A DNA stretch of 64,000 bases, from positions 310,001 through 374,000 of the forward strand of contig NZ_JAUYWF010000001.1 of the NCBI RefSeq assembly GCF_030708455.1, in the 5' to 3' direction. This document shows positions 33,003 to 41,652 of this stretch, piece after piece. The translations under genes were made by a program, and so were the position numbers. Below the pieces are notes generated by a model. That model ran no database searches and had not been told where the DNA came from. It was given only the letters and a program-made list of their open reading frames with translations. The DNA comes from Halomonas sp. SSL-5. Its GTDB lineage: Bacteria > Pseudomonadota > Gammaproteobacteria > Pseudomonadales > Halomonadaceae. The stretch's first letter is position 1. Each line of letters starts with the position of its first letter.

Positions 33003-34696
33003 GGTGTTCCTCGCAGGCCGCGACGGTTCGACCATAGCAGCCGCGGCAGGCCCAGTGCGATGACGAAGCCGAGCAGCGGCAGGGCGGCCTGCACCAGCGC
33101 CCAGACCCCGATGACGCGGCGATTGCCACCGCCGGCCAGGGCCACCGCCTCGGTGGTCACGGTGGCGACGCGTCCGGCGCCGGGCAGCAGGGTGGGCAGG
33201 TACTGGCCGATGCTCACGGCCAGCCCCACCGCCGCGGCGGTCAGCAGCGGGGCCAGCAGCATCGGCAGGCGCACCCGCCAGAAGACGCCGTTGGGCGTGT
33301 GGCCGAGGCTCAGGGCGAGCCGCGCCCAGCGCGGGTCGAGGCGCCGGTAGGCCTCGGCCAGCGACAGGAACACGTAGGGCAGCACGAACAGCAGGTGGGC
33401 GAAGATCACCAGCCCCAGCCGGGCGCGCAGCCCCAGGCCTTCGAGCAGCACCACCAGCCCGAACAGGAAGGCGACCTGGGGCACGATCAGCGGCAGATAG
33501 AGCAGCGTCAGCGCCGACAGCATCCGCCCCTCCGCGGGCCGCCGTGCGCCGCGCTGCTCGTTCTCCAGCGCCGCCAGCGCCAGCACCAGGGCCAGCAGGG
33601 TGGCACCCCCCGCGATCAGCAGGGTGGTGGCGACGGGGCCGCCCAGGGTGGGCAGGGCGCGCTGCCAGTGCTGCAGCGTGAACGGGTCGGGCAGCGCCGC
33701 GGGGAAGCGCCAGAAGCCGGCCAGCGAGGCGAGCGCCAGGCCACCGAGGCCCAGGCCGGCGGCCAGGGTGGTGGCGAGCAGGGCGCCGCGCCCGGTCAGG
33801 CGCAGCAGGCGATCCCCCCGCCGGCGCGCCCCGTTCACCAGCCAGCGCCGCCCCAGCCGGCGCACCAGACACTCCAGGGCCCACCACAGGGCCAGCGCGG
33901 CCAGCGTCACGCCCAGCTGCAGCACGGCGCCCGCCGCGGCCAGGAAGCGCTTGGAGAGGTCCGGGTCGTGGAACCACTCGAGCACCGCCACCGCCAGCGT
34001 CGGTGGCAGGCTGGGGCCCAGGATCATCGCCACGTCCACCACCGAGGTGGCGAAGGCGATCACCGCGTAGACGGGCAGCCGGATCAGCGGATAGAGGGCC
34101 GGGGCCACCGTCTTCAGCCAGGCGAGCGTCGGGCGATAGCCAAGCGAACGGGCCATGGCGACGCGGCGGGGCGCATCGAGCTGGGGCAGGGCGGCCAGGC
34201 TCATCAGCAGCAGGAAGGGGAGCTCCTTGAGGATCAGCCCCGCCATCAGCGAGAGGCCCCAGGGGTCCTGGAGGATCACCAGGTCCGGCGGGCGCTCCCA
34301 GCCGGTGAGCCCGGGGGAGAGCAGCCGCGCGATCAGCCCCGAGGGGGCGATCAGGAAGGCGAGGCCGAAGGCCGCCGCGGCGTGGGGCAACGACAGCAGC
34401 GGCGATACCGCCCGGCGCAGCCAGCGGTCGAGGCGGGTGCCCGAGGCGCCGGCCAGGAACAGCAGCACCGCGGCCAGCGACACCGCGGTGGTGGCCAGGC
34501 CCGCGGCCAGGCTTACCCCCGCCGAGCGGGCCAGCCCCGGCTGGGCCAGCAGCTCGCGCCAGGGTGCCAGGCTCAACCCTTCGCCGCCCAGCGCCGGCAG
34601 GTAGCCGAAGGCCGGCAGCAGGACCATCGCCACCCCGGACAGGATCGGCCCCACCAGCAGGGTGACGATCAGTGCCGGGGTCAGCCGTAGCAGCAT
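32999..34696 (-). CDS. ynjC: ABC transporter permease (YnjC type)
   Basis: A 565-residue inner-membrane permease with two fused binding-protein-dependent permease halves, about twelve membrane helices. Each half carries an EAA-like loop (ALPQLDAPRRVAMARSLGYRP in the first, SLAEAYRRLDPRWARLALSLG in the second) for docking the ATPase. E. coli YnjC is of similar size and build. It starts 37 bases after the binding-protein gene and overlaps the ATPase gene. Confidence 0.85.
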   Translation of the reverse strand: MLLRLTPALIVTLLVGPILSGVAMVLLPAFGYLPALGGEGLSLAPWRELLAQPGLARSAGVSLAAGLATTAVSLAAVLLFLAGASGTRLDRWLRRAVSPLLSLPHAAAAFGLAFLIAPSGLIARLLSPGLTGWERPPDLVILQDPWGLSLMAGLILKELPFLLLMSLAALPQLDAPRRVAMARSLGYRPTLAWLKTVAPALYPLIRLPVYAVIAFATSVVDVAMILGPSLPPTLAVAVLEWFHDPDLSKRFLAAAGAVLQLGVTLAALALWWALECLVRRLGRRWLVNGARRRGDRLLRLTGRGALLATTLAAGLGLGGLALASLAGFWRFPAALPDPFTLQHWQRALPTLGGPVATTLLIAGGATLLALVLALAALENEQRGARRPAEGRMLSALTLLYLPLIVPQVAFLFGLVVLLEGLGLRARLGLVIFAHLLFVLPYVFLSLAEAYRRLDPRWARLALSLGHTPNGVFWRVRLPMLLAPLLTAAAVGLAVSIGQYLPTLLPGAGRVATVTTEAVALAGGGNRRVIGVWALVQAALPLLGFVIALGLPRLLWSNRRGLRGTP

Positions 34697-34733
34697 GGCA
34701 GCCGATGCCTCCCGAATTCCTGTCCGTGTGGCC

Positions 34734-35954
34734 TCACCGGGCGGTGTAGCGTGCCTGCCACGCCGCCTGCAGCGCCGTCATCCAGCTCGGGTGCGGCTCG
34801 GGCAGGGTCTTGTGCAGCGCCTCGGGGGACAGCATGGCGGGGTTCTCCGCGTCGATGGCGAACAGCGACCGGGTCGCCTCGTCCAGGTGAGCGACGTCGA
34901 GCACGGTGCGGTCGCCCCACACGGCGAGGTCCTGCTTGTGGGCCTGGGCCACGGGGGAGAGCAGGAAGTCGGCAAGCACCAGGGCGCCGGCCTTGTGTGG
35001 CGAGTTGAAGGGGATCGCCACGAAGTGGACGTTGCCCAGGGTGCCGTCGTCCAGCACGTAGCTGCGGGTGCTCTCGGGCAGCTCGAAGTCCGCCACGGCG
35101 GCCGCCGGCTCCGAGGGGTAGAAGGTGAAGGCCAGGGCCAGCTCGCCGTCGCCCATCAGGCCACGCAGCGCCGGGCCGGAGTCGGGGAACTGGCGGCCGT
35201 CCCGCCACAGGTGCGGGTGCAGGGCATCCAGATACGCCCACAGCGGGGCGGTCACCGCCGCGAAGTCGCTCTTCTCCACCGGCGCGTAGAGCGCCTCTGG
35301 CTGGTCGGTCAGGGCGATCAGCGCCTGCTTGAGGAAGGTGCTGCCGGTGAAGTCGGGGATGCGCGGGTAGGTGAAGCGCCCGGGGTTGGCCCGCGCCCAG
35401 TCGAGCAGAGCGGCGATGCTGCCGGGCGGCTCTGCCACCTCTTCGGCCTCGTAGTAGAAGGTGATCTGGGCCTTGCCCCAGGGCGACTCGTAGCCCTGGG
35501 TGGGCTGGGTGAAGTCGGTGACCACCTCGGGGTTGGCCTCGGGGCGGGTCAGGGAGAAGTGCGGCAGCGCCTCGGCGAAGGGGCCGAAGAGCAGCTCGCG
35601 CTCCTGCATGGCGGCAAAGTTCTCGCCGTTGATCCAGATGAGGTCGATGCTGCCCTCGTCGACGTTACCCGCCGCCTTCTCCGCCACCACCCGGGAGACC
35701 GCCGTGCTGGTGTCATCGAGCTTGACGTGCACCACCTCGACGCCGTGCGCCTCGGCCATGCGCTGGGCCACCCAGGCGATGTAGCCGTTGGTGCGGGTGT
35801 CGCCGCCCCAGGCGTTCCAGTAGACGGTCTGGCCGCGGGCCTCGTCGCGCACGGCGTCCCAGTCGGCGAGGTCGGGGGCGGCGCTGGCGGCGAGGGGAGC
35901 GGCCAGGGCCAGGCCGCCCAGCAGGTTGGCGAGTCGTGAAAGGGAGTGGCGCAT
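34734..35954 (-). CDS. ynjB: ABC transporter substrate-binding protein (YnjB type)
   Basis: A 406-residue periplasmic binding protein with a signal peptide (RLANLLGGLALAAPLAASA). Family segments are GQTVYWNAWGGDTRTNGYIAWV, GSIDLIWINGENFAAM and FTYPRIPDFTGSTFLKQAL. Size and order (binding protein, permease, ATPase) fit YnjBCD. Its ATG overlaps the stop of the upstream kinase gene (TGATG), so kinase and transporter are made from one message. The ligand is unknown; thiamine-type and small polar compounds have been proposed for relatives. Confidence 0.84.
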   Translation of the reverse strand: MRHSLSRLANLLGGLALAAPLAASAAPDLADWDAVRDEARGQTVYWNAWGGDTRTNGYIAWVAQRMAEAHGVEVVHVKLDDTSTAVSRVVAEKAAGNVDEGSIDLIWINGENFAAMQERELLFGPFAEALPHFSLTRPEANPEVVTDFTQPTQGYESPWGKAQITFYYEAEEVAEPPGSIAALLDWARANPGRFTYPRIPDFTGSTFLKQALIALTDQPEALYAPVEKSDFAAVTAPLWAYLDALHPHLWRDGRQFPDSGPALRGLMGDGELALAFTFYPSEPAAAVADFELPESTRSYVLDDGTLGNVHFVAIPFNSPHKAGALVLADFLLSPVAQAHKQDLAVWGDRTVLDVAHLDEATRSLFAIDAENPAMLSPEALHKTLPEPHPSWMTALQAAWQARYTAR

Positions 35955-37054
35955 CAGGCGTCCTTCTTCAGGGCATGGTCCAGCGCGTCGAACTCGCGCC
36001 GGACATGGTCGATGGTGGCGAGCGTCAGGTAATGGTCGACCCGGTCGCGGACATGGGCGATCAGTGAGGCGTCGCTGAGTTCGGCGGACCAGTCCTCGCC
36101 GCGGGTTCGGGCGTCGCGGGCCCGGGATTGGCGGGCGCGCCACTTGGCGCACCAGGTAAGCGACCACAGCCACATGGCGCGGCGGCAGGAGAGCAGGGTG
36201 TCGACCGAGTGCAGGCCGGTGCGGGCCATCCAGCGGCGGTGGAAGTCGGCCAGCGCCGGCAGTTCCAGCACGGCATGGCTGGCCGGGTCCCAGGTGGTGG
36301 AGGTGTAGAGGCTAGCGTGGGCCAGGTCGAAGCCGGGCAGGCCGTAGCGGCACTTCTCCAGGTCCACCAGCACGGCGCGGCCGTCGTCGCGGACCAGGAA
36401 GTTGCCCGGGTGGGCGTCGAAGCTGATCAGTCGCGGCTCGGCCATGGCGTCGTCGCCGAGCCGTGCGGGCAGCGCCGCAAGCTCCTCGCGAAGCGCCGCG
36501 ATCACCGCGGGGGAGAGGCCGGCGTCGTCGAGGTGTTCGGCCTGGGCGGCCACCTCGTCACGCATGGCGCGCCACGGGTCGGCGGGGGCCAGTAGCGGGG
36601 GGCGCGACGCCGGCTCGGGCAGCGGCAGGGCGTGCAGGGCGGCGAGCGCCTCGGCGATGGCCGGCAGGTCCTCGGGCAGCCGCGCCGGGCGGCCGCGCAC
36701 GGCCTCCACCAGCAGGCCACCGCGGGGCAGCGTCGCCGAGGGGGGCAGCACGCCGTGCAGTGCCGGGGCATGGCCGCCTGCGGCGGCCCGGGTGAAGCAG
36801 GCGGCCTGGTAGTCGAGGTTCTCCCCGGGGGCGAGATCCATCTGGCTCTGCTTGGGCAGCCGGGCCACCCAGTCCTCGCCGTGGCGCTCGAGCCAGAGGT
36901 GGTGGTGGGCCAGGCCGGTGTCGGCCATGGGGCGAAGCGCGCTCACCCGGCGATCGTGCCCCGTCTCGGCGAGCGCTCGGGACAGCGCCTCGGCAAGCGT
37001 CGGGTCGCACGATACCTGGGCGTGCTCGGGGCAGGCGTGGCGGGTCGGCGTCAT
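35954..37054 (-). CDS. APH/choline-kinase-fold phosphotransferase
   Basis: A 366-residue small-molecule kinase of the aminoglycoside-phosphotransferase/choline-kinase/thiamine-kinase group. The Brenner-type motif LISFDAHPGNFLV (catalytic Asp, His, Asn) and the metal Asp in AVLVDLEKC are visible. Being first in one operon with a YnjBCD importer suggests it phosphorylates the imported compound on entry. The ATG at 37054 follows GAGGAGCC; an in-frame start seven codons upstream lacks such a site. An ECF promoter (P6) lies about 40 bases upstream, divergent from that of the repeat-tail cytochrome. Confidence 0.8.
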   Translation of the reverse strand: MTPTRHACPEHAQVSCDPTLAEALSRALAETGHDRRVSALRPMADTGLAHHHLWLERHGEDWVARLPKQSQMDLAPGENLDYQAACFTRAAAGGHAPALHGVLPPSATLPRGGLLVEAVRGRPARLPEDLPAIAEALAALHALPLPEPASRPPLLAPADPWRAMRDEVAAQAEHLDDAGLSPAVIAALREELAALPARLGDDAMAEPRLISFDAHPGNFLVRDDGRAVLVDLEKCRYGLPGFDLAHASLYTSTTWDPASHAVLELPALADFHRRWMARTGLHSVDTLLSCRRAMWLWSLTWCAKWRARQSRARDARTRGEDWSAELSDASLIAHVRDRVDHYLTLATIDHVRREFDALDHALKKDA

Positions 37055-37090
37055 CAGGCTCCTCGCGGTTGGCAACAGGGTGAGTTGATT

Positions 37091-37115
37091 GTCGGGTCAG
37101 GCAGTGACTCCTTAC
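37091..37115 (-). promoter_or_regulatory. Predicted ECF promoter P6 (kinase-ynjBCD operon)
   Basis: On the minus strand GTAAGG, 16 bases, GACAATC. The predicted start is about 30 bases before the ATG at 37054. The -35 elements of P5 and P6 are 18 bases apart, back to back. Confidence 0.6.
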
Positions 37116-37133
37116 AGCCGGTAGGTCAGGGGC

Positions 37134-37158
37134 GTAAGGAATTGCCTTGTCGGTAGAC
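37134..37158 (+). promoter_or_regulatory. Predicted ECF promoter P5 (repeat-tail cytochrome)
   Basis: GTAAGG (37134-37139), 16 bases, GACCAAG, identical in both elements to P1 and P3. The leader to the ATG at 37255 is about 90 bases. Confidence 0.7.
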
Positions 37159-37254
37159 CAAGACTCACCGCCACAGCATGGCGGCCCGGGGTAGCGTCAC
37201 TCCCCGATTCGAACAAGCTTTGGGTTTCTTGGGAAGTCATGAAGGAGAGTGCAT

Positions 37255-37959
37255 ATGACATACGATAACGACAAACGCCGTCGCCTGCTGAGCCGGCTGG
37301 GTCGCGGCCTGGCCGGTACCGTCCCGATCCTCGCCCTGGCCGCGGGAGGCATATCCCTGGTGGATGCCGAGGCCACCCCCGAGGCACGGGAGGGAGCCTG
37401 GTTCCTTTCCAGTGCCTATGCCGAGGGAGGCGCCGAGGCCCAGGCGGAAGCGCAAGGTGAAGCCGAAGGAGAGGCAGCAGCCGAAGCAGAAGTTGAATCC
37501 GAGGCAGAAGCCGAAGGTGAGGCGGAGGGTGAAGGTGAAGCGGAGGGTGAAGCGGAAGGCGAGGCCGCCAGCGCCGAGGCCGTGCGCCGCCCCGAAGGCC
37601 ATGTGCCGGCCTACAGCGAAAGCGGTTCCAACCCCGCCGAACTGCTGGCTCGAGGCGAGTCGCTCTACTACGACACCTCGCTGAGCGGCAACGGCCTGGC
37701 CTGCGCCAGCTGCCACGGCAGCGACGGCAATGATATCGGCTACCTGGCGACCTTCGCGCAGCCCTTCCCCCATCGGGTGGCCATGGCCGACAACCAGTTT
37801 GGCATGAATCAGGTGCACGCCGACGAGATGGTGCAGATCTGCATGGTGGCCCCCATGGAGGCCGAGCCGCTGGCCTGGGGCAGCGAGGAGCTGACATCAC
37901 TCGCCGCCTATGTGGTCGAGGTGCAGCGCCGCTTCGCCGGCGAGTCCCACGACCTCTGA
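37255..37959 (+). CDS. c-type cytochrome with N-terminal Glu/Gly/Ala repeat region
   Basis: A 234-residue protein in three parts. The leader (residues 1-38: KRRRLLSRLGRGLAGTVP, ILALAAGG) matches that of the small protein at 24670. Residues 57-105 are a tract of AEGG, GEAEGE and EAE units, again shared with that protein. Residues 125-230 are a single-heme cytochrome c domain with Cys150-x2-Cys153-His154 (CASCHG) and a later MVAPM that may supply the axial Met. Export and heme attachment in the periplasm are expected. The ATG at 37255 follows AAGGAGAG. It ends at a strong hairpin. The acidic tract between leader and heme domain is not usual for small cytochromes. Confidence 0.82.
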   Translation: MTYDNDKRRRLLSRLGRGLAGTVPILALAAGGISLVDAEATPEAREGAWFLSSAYAEGGAEAQAEAQGEAEGEAAAEAEVESEAEAEGEAEGEGEAEGEAEGEAASAEAVRRPEGHVPAYSESGSNPAELLARGESLYYDTSLSGNGLACASCHGSDGNDIGYLATFAQPFPHRVAMADNQFGMNQVHADEMVQICMVAPMEAEPLAWGSEELTSLAAYVVEVQRRFAGESHDL

Positions 37960-37997
37960 CCCGTGCCCCGTGCAGTGCGCCACTCCCCGTGAAGCGG

Positions 37998-38040
37998 CCG
38001 TGTCGCCGGGCGCGGCAGGCTGTCGCGTCCGGCGACACGG
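37998..38040 (+). terminator. Terminator after the repeat-tail cytochrome
   Basis: A perfect 12-base-pair stem (CCGTGTCGCCGG with CCGGCGACACGG) and a 19-base loop, followed by GTTTG. Confidence 0.7.
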
Positions 38041-38165
38041 GTTTGCCAGCCCGGTCGCCCGCCGCCTACGCTGAGGGTATCCGTCGGCGTGAACCCGCCG
38101 GCGTGACGGGACTCTCACCCTGAGAGACGCCTACCCGCCCAGAGAAGCCGCGCAGGGATGATCCC

Positions 38166-39641
38166 ATGAACCGATTCTCCGCCGCCCCCACCGGGCGCCG
38201 CCTGCTGCTGTTCAGCCTCGCCTGCCTGGTGCTGGGCGCCCTGCTGCTGGTCGGCCAGGCCGCGGGCCAGGCCCAGCAGGGCAACCGTACGGCCTTGGTG
38301 ATGACGGTGGAGGGTGCCATCGGCCCCGCCACCGCGGACTACTTCCGGCGGGGGCTTGCGCGCGCGGCCGAGCTGGACGCCGAGCTGGTGGTGGTGGAGA
38401 TGGATACCCCCGGCGGCCTGGATGCCGCCATGCGCGACATGATCCGCGACATGCTCGCTTCCCAGGTGCCGGTGTCGATCCACGTCATGCCGGCCGGCGC
38501 CCGGGCGGCCAGCGCCGGGACCTACCTGCTCTACGCCAGCCACGTTGCCGCCATGGCGCCGGCGACCCATCTCGGCTCGGCCACGCCGGTGCAGCTGGGG
38601 GGCGGTGGCCTGCCGGGGCTCGGCGGCGACGAGTCGTCGCCCGAGGAGGGCGGCGAGGGCGACAACGTCGAGGGTCAGGGTGGCGCCGAGGGAGAGAATG
38701 GCACCCAGGGAGAGGGCGCCGCCGAGGAGGCGAGCGACGAGCCCCGCCGCGGTGAGACCGCCATGGAGCGCAAGGTACTGGAGGATGCGGTGGCCTATAT
38801 CCGCAGCCTGGCCGAGCGCCACGGACGCAACGCCGACTGGGCCGAGGCGGCGGTGCGCGAGGCGGTCAACCTCACCGCCGAGGAGGCACTCGAGGAGAAC
38901 GTTATCGACGTGGTGGCCCGAGACCTCGACGACCTGCTCGAGAAGATCGACGGGCGCAAGGTGGTGATGGACGACGGCGAGCGCACCCTGTCCACCGCGG
39001 GGCTCGCCATCGAGCGCTTCGATCCCGACTGGCGCACCGAGCTGCTGTCGGTGATCACCGACCCCAACGTCGCCTATTTCCTGATGATCATCGGCTTCTA
39101 CGGGCTGATCTTCGAGCTCTCCAACCCGGGCAGCCTGGTGCCGGGCACCATCGGTATCATCTGCCTGCTGCTGGCGCTGTTCGCCTTCCAGGTGTTGTCG
39201 GTGAACTACGCCGGCTTGGCCCTGATCCTGGTGGGACTGGCGCTGATCGTGGGCGAGGCGCTGATGCCCAGCTTCGGCATCCTCGGCATCGGCGGCATCG
39301 CCGCCTTCGTGATTGGATCGGTGATACTGATGGACGCGGAGAATCTGAGACTCTCGCTGCCGCTGATCGGTGGCGTGGCGCTGATCGCCTCGGCGCTGAT
39401 GCTATGGGTGCTGATGCGCTTCGCCGGACTGCGCCGACGGCGCGCCCGCACCGGCCAGGAGGAGCTGGTCGGGCATGAGGCCGTGGCGCTGGAGGACTTC
39501 ACCGGCAGCGGCCATGTGCGCCTGATGGGCGAGCGCTGGAACGCCCGCAGCGACGAGCCGGTGACCCGGGACCAGACGCTACGGGTCACCGCGGTGGACG
39601 GCCTGACCCTGGAGGTGGTGCCCGAGGCGCCATCCGAATGA
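38166..39641 (+). CDS. NfeD-family membrane-bound serine protease (long form)
   Basis: A 491-residue long-form NfeD. After a signal peptide/anchor comes a ClpP-like protease domain: VEGAIGPATADYFRRGL, MDTPGGLDAAMRDMIR and the catalytic Ser in PAGARAASAGTYLLYAS; the general-base Lys is in the AMERKVLEDAVAYI helix. Then come three to four membrane helices and a C-terminal OB-fold NfeD domain (GHEAVALEDFTGSGHVRL). A Glu/Gly-rich insertion of about 40 residues interrupts the protease domain. It is followed 53 bases later by a slipin gene, its standard partner; the pair is thought to process membrane proteins or maintain microdomains. Confidence 0.88.
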   Translation: MNRFSAAPTGRRLLLFSLACLVLGALLLVGQAAGQAQQGNRTALVMTVEGAIGPATADYFRRGLARAAELDAELVVVEMDTPGGLDAAMRDMIRDMLASQVPVSIHVMPAGARAASAGTYLLYASHVAAMAPATHLGSATPVQLGGGGLPGLGGDESSPEEGGEGDNVEGQGGAEGENGTQGEGAAEEASDEPRRGETAMERKVLEDAVAYIRSLAERHGRNADWAEAAVREAVNLTAEEALEENVIDVVARDLDDLLEKIDGRKVVMDDGERTLSTAGLAIERFDPDWRTELLSVITDPNVAYFLMIIGFYGLIFELSNPGSLVPGTIGIICLLLALFAFQVLSVNYAGLALILVGLALIVGEALMPSFGILGIGGIAAFVIGSVILMDAENLRLSLPLIGGVALIASALMLWVLMRFAGLRRRRARTGQEELVGHEAVALEDFTGSGHVRLMGERWNARSDEPVTRDQTLRVTAVDGLTLEVVPEAPSE

Positions 39642-39694
39642 CGTTAGTCGGTGACGGCGACCGCCGTTGCCACACCCAGTGAGGAGAGGCAACC

Positions 39695-40498
39695 ATGCTG
39701 ATTTCCTATCTCGTACCGGTCGTCCTGGTGGTGATGCTGCTCGCCGCCTCGATCCGCATCCTGCCGGAGTACAAGCGCGGGGTGGTCTTCTTCCTCGGGC
39801 GCTTCCAGTCGGTGAAGGGGCCGGGGCTGATCATCATCATCCCCGGCATCCAGAAGATGGAGGTGGTCGACCTGCGGGTGGTCACCATGGACGTGCCCGA
39901 GCAGGACGTGATCTCGCGGGACAACGTCACCGTCAAGGTCAACGCGGTGCTCTATTTCCGGGTAGTGGATCCCGAGAAGGCGATCATCCAGGTCGAGAAC
40001 TTCACCCAGGCGACCAGCCAGCTGGCCCAGACCACCCTGCGCTCTGTGCTCGGCAAGCACGACCTCGACGAGATGCTCTCCGAGCGCGACAAGCTCAACG
40101 ATGATATCCAGGAGATCATCGACAGCTCCGCCGAGAACTGGGGCATCAAGGTGGCCAACGTCGAGATCAAGCATGTCGACCTCGATGAAAGCATGATCCG
40201 CGCCATCGCCCGCCAGGCCGAGGCGGAGCGCGAGCGCCGCGCCAAGGTGATCCACGCCGAGGGCGAACTGCAGGCCTCCCGCAAGCTGGTCGAGGCCGCC
40301 AACGTCATGGCCGAGAACTCGGCGGCGCTGCAGCTACGCTACCTGCAGACCATGAGCGACATGAGCAACAAGAACGCTTCCACCATCGTCTTCCCGCTGC
40401 CCATGGACATCATGGAGGCCTTCCGCCACCTCAAGGCCTCTCCGGCCGCCCAGGCACGCACGGGAGGCCAGGCGCCTGAGGACGGCAGCGCTTCCTGA
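39695..40498 (+). CDS. Slipin (stomatin-like SPFH protein)
   Basis: A 267-residue SPFH-domain membrane protein: one N-terminal membrane segment, then [36 protein letters not shown], the SPFH core and a coiled-coil helix ([24 protein letters not shown]). Slipins form oligomeric membrane scaffolds and are substrates or partners of NfeD proteases. It follows the nfeD gene in the same operon and ends at a hairpin. Confidence 0.9.
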   Translation: MLISYLVPVVLVVMLLAASIRILPEYKRGVVFFLGRFQSVKGPGLIIIIPGIQKMEVVDLRVVTMDVPEQDVISRDNVTVKVNAVLYFRVVDPEKAIIQVENFTQATSQLAQTTLRSVLGKHDLDEMLSERDKLNDDIQEIIDSSAENWGIKVANVEIKHVDLDESMIRAIARQAEAERERRAKVIHAEGELQASRKLVEAANVMAENSAALQLRYLQTMSDMSNKNASTIVFPLPMDIMEAFRHLKASPAAQARTGGQAPEDGSAS

Positions 40499-40505
40499 CC
40501 CGCTG

Positions 40506-40531
40506 ATGCCACGGCCGGCTGGCCGTGGCAT
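40506..40531 (+). terminator. Terminator after the slipin gene
   Basis: An 11-base-pair perfect stem (ATGCCACGGCC and complement) with a GGCT loop; no T-run. Confidence 0.65.
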
Positions 40532-40564
40532 GCTGAGGGGCCCATCGCGATAATCGAGGTTGCC

Positions 40565-41485
40565 TTGAGCCCCGCTCCCCTTTCTCTCCGCCAGCAGGGC
40601 CTGCTGATGACCGGCGGCGGCGCCCTGATCATTTCCCCCGACGCCCTGCTGATCAAGGTGATCGGCCTGCCCGACGCCGAGATCCTGATCTGGCGCGGGC
40701 TGCTCACCGCGCTCGGGTTCATCGCCATCGTCGTCGCCCGCCACGGGCGCGGGGCGCTCGCCGCCTACCGCCGCTGCGGCTGGACCGGCATCGGCGTGGC
40801 GCTGCTCTTCAGCCTCTCCACCTTCGGCTTCGTGCTGGGCAACCAGTACACCCGCGGCGGCAACGTGCTGATGATCCTGGCCGGCGCGCCGCTGATCGCC
40901 GCGCTGCTCTCCCGGTGCTTCCTGGATGAGCGCCTGCCCCGGCGCACCTGGCTGGCGATCCTCGCCTGCCTGGTCGGCATCGCGCTGATCGCCCTGGATG
41001 ATGCCGGCTCGGGCTCCTGGCTCGGCAATGGCTTCGCGCTGCTCGCCGCCACGGCCCTGGCCGCCAACTTCACCCTGGCGCGCACCCGGCCGGGGGTCGA
41101 CATGAGCCCCATGCTCACCCTGGCCGGGCTGATCGTGGCGGTCGCCGCGGGGCTCTATGGCCTGCTTGGTCCCGGTGTCGAGTTGCCTTCCGGCCCTTCA
41201 CTGCTGTGGCTGGTGGTGCTCTGCCTGGTGCTGCTGCCGCTGGGGTTCACCCTGATCCAGCGTGGTCCGCTCTACCTGCCCGCCGCCGAGGTGGGGCTGC
41301 TGATGCTACTGGAGGTGGTGGTCGGCACCCTCTGGGTATGGTGGCTGCTCGGCGAGCGCCCGAGCCCGGCGGCCTTCGCCGGCGGCGCCCTGGTGCTGGG
41401 TAGTCTGCTGGTGAAGGGGCTGGTGGACCGGCGGGTCGAGCGCCGTCGGCGGGCGTTGGGTGCGGCGCAGCATGAGTTCTGCTAG
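40565..41485 (+). CDS. EamA/DMT-family transporter
   Basis: A 306-residue inner-membrane protein with ten predicted helices in two EamA repeats. Typical segments are ILIWRGLLTALGFIAIV, GNVLMILAGAPLIAALLSRCFLDERLP (the end-of-repeat motif) and the matching LLMLLEVVVGTLWVWWLLGERP. Such drug/metabolite transporters export amino acids or other metabolites; the substrate is unknown. The likely start is TTG 40565, with GAGG just upstream; an ATG at 40607 would remove part of the first helix. Confidence 0.83.
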   Translation: MSPAPLSLRQQGLLMTGGGALIISPDALLIKVIGLPDAEILIWRGLLTALGFIAIVVARHGRGALAAYRRCGWTGIGVALLFSLSTFGFVLGNQYTRGGNVLMILAGAPLIAALLSRCFLDERLPRRTWLAILACLVGIALIALDDAGSGSWLGNGFALLAATALAANFTLARTRPGVDMSPMLTLAGLIVAVAAGLYGLLGPGVELPSGPSLLWLVVLCLVLLPLGFTLIQRGPLYLPAAEVGLLMLLEVVVGTLWVWWLLGERPSPAAFAGGALVLGSLLVKGLVDRRVERRRRALGAAQHEFC

Positions 41486-41513
41486 AATTCCGCGCTCCTG
41501 GCGCACGCACCCC

Positions 41514-41582
41514 ATGGATCTCCGTCTTATGAACCCCAAGCACATGATGACCCCCCTGGCAGGGCTGGCCACTCCGCCCTAG
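41514..41582 (+). CDS. Possible leader peptide upstream of sulP
   Basis: A 22-codon frame (MDLRLMNPKHMMTPLAGL, ending ATPP and a stop). A Pro-Pro-stop ending slows termination on the ribosome and is seen in some arrest peptides. No strong ribosome site precedes it, so a chance frame is equally possible. Confidence 0.2.
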   Translation: MDLRLMNPKHMMTPLAGLATPP

Positions 41583-41635
41583 CGCACCCCCTCCTATCTC
41601 CCGGCGATGCCGCCGTCTTCGGTGCGTCATCGTTT

Positions 41636-41652
41636 GACATCATCATGATGTC
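41636..41652. repeat. 17-base palindrome in the sulP leader
   Basis: Arms GACATCAT and ATGATGTC around one central C. It is an operator candidate or a small hairpin, 155 bases before the sulP start. Confidence 0.5.
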
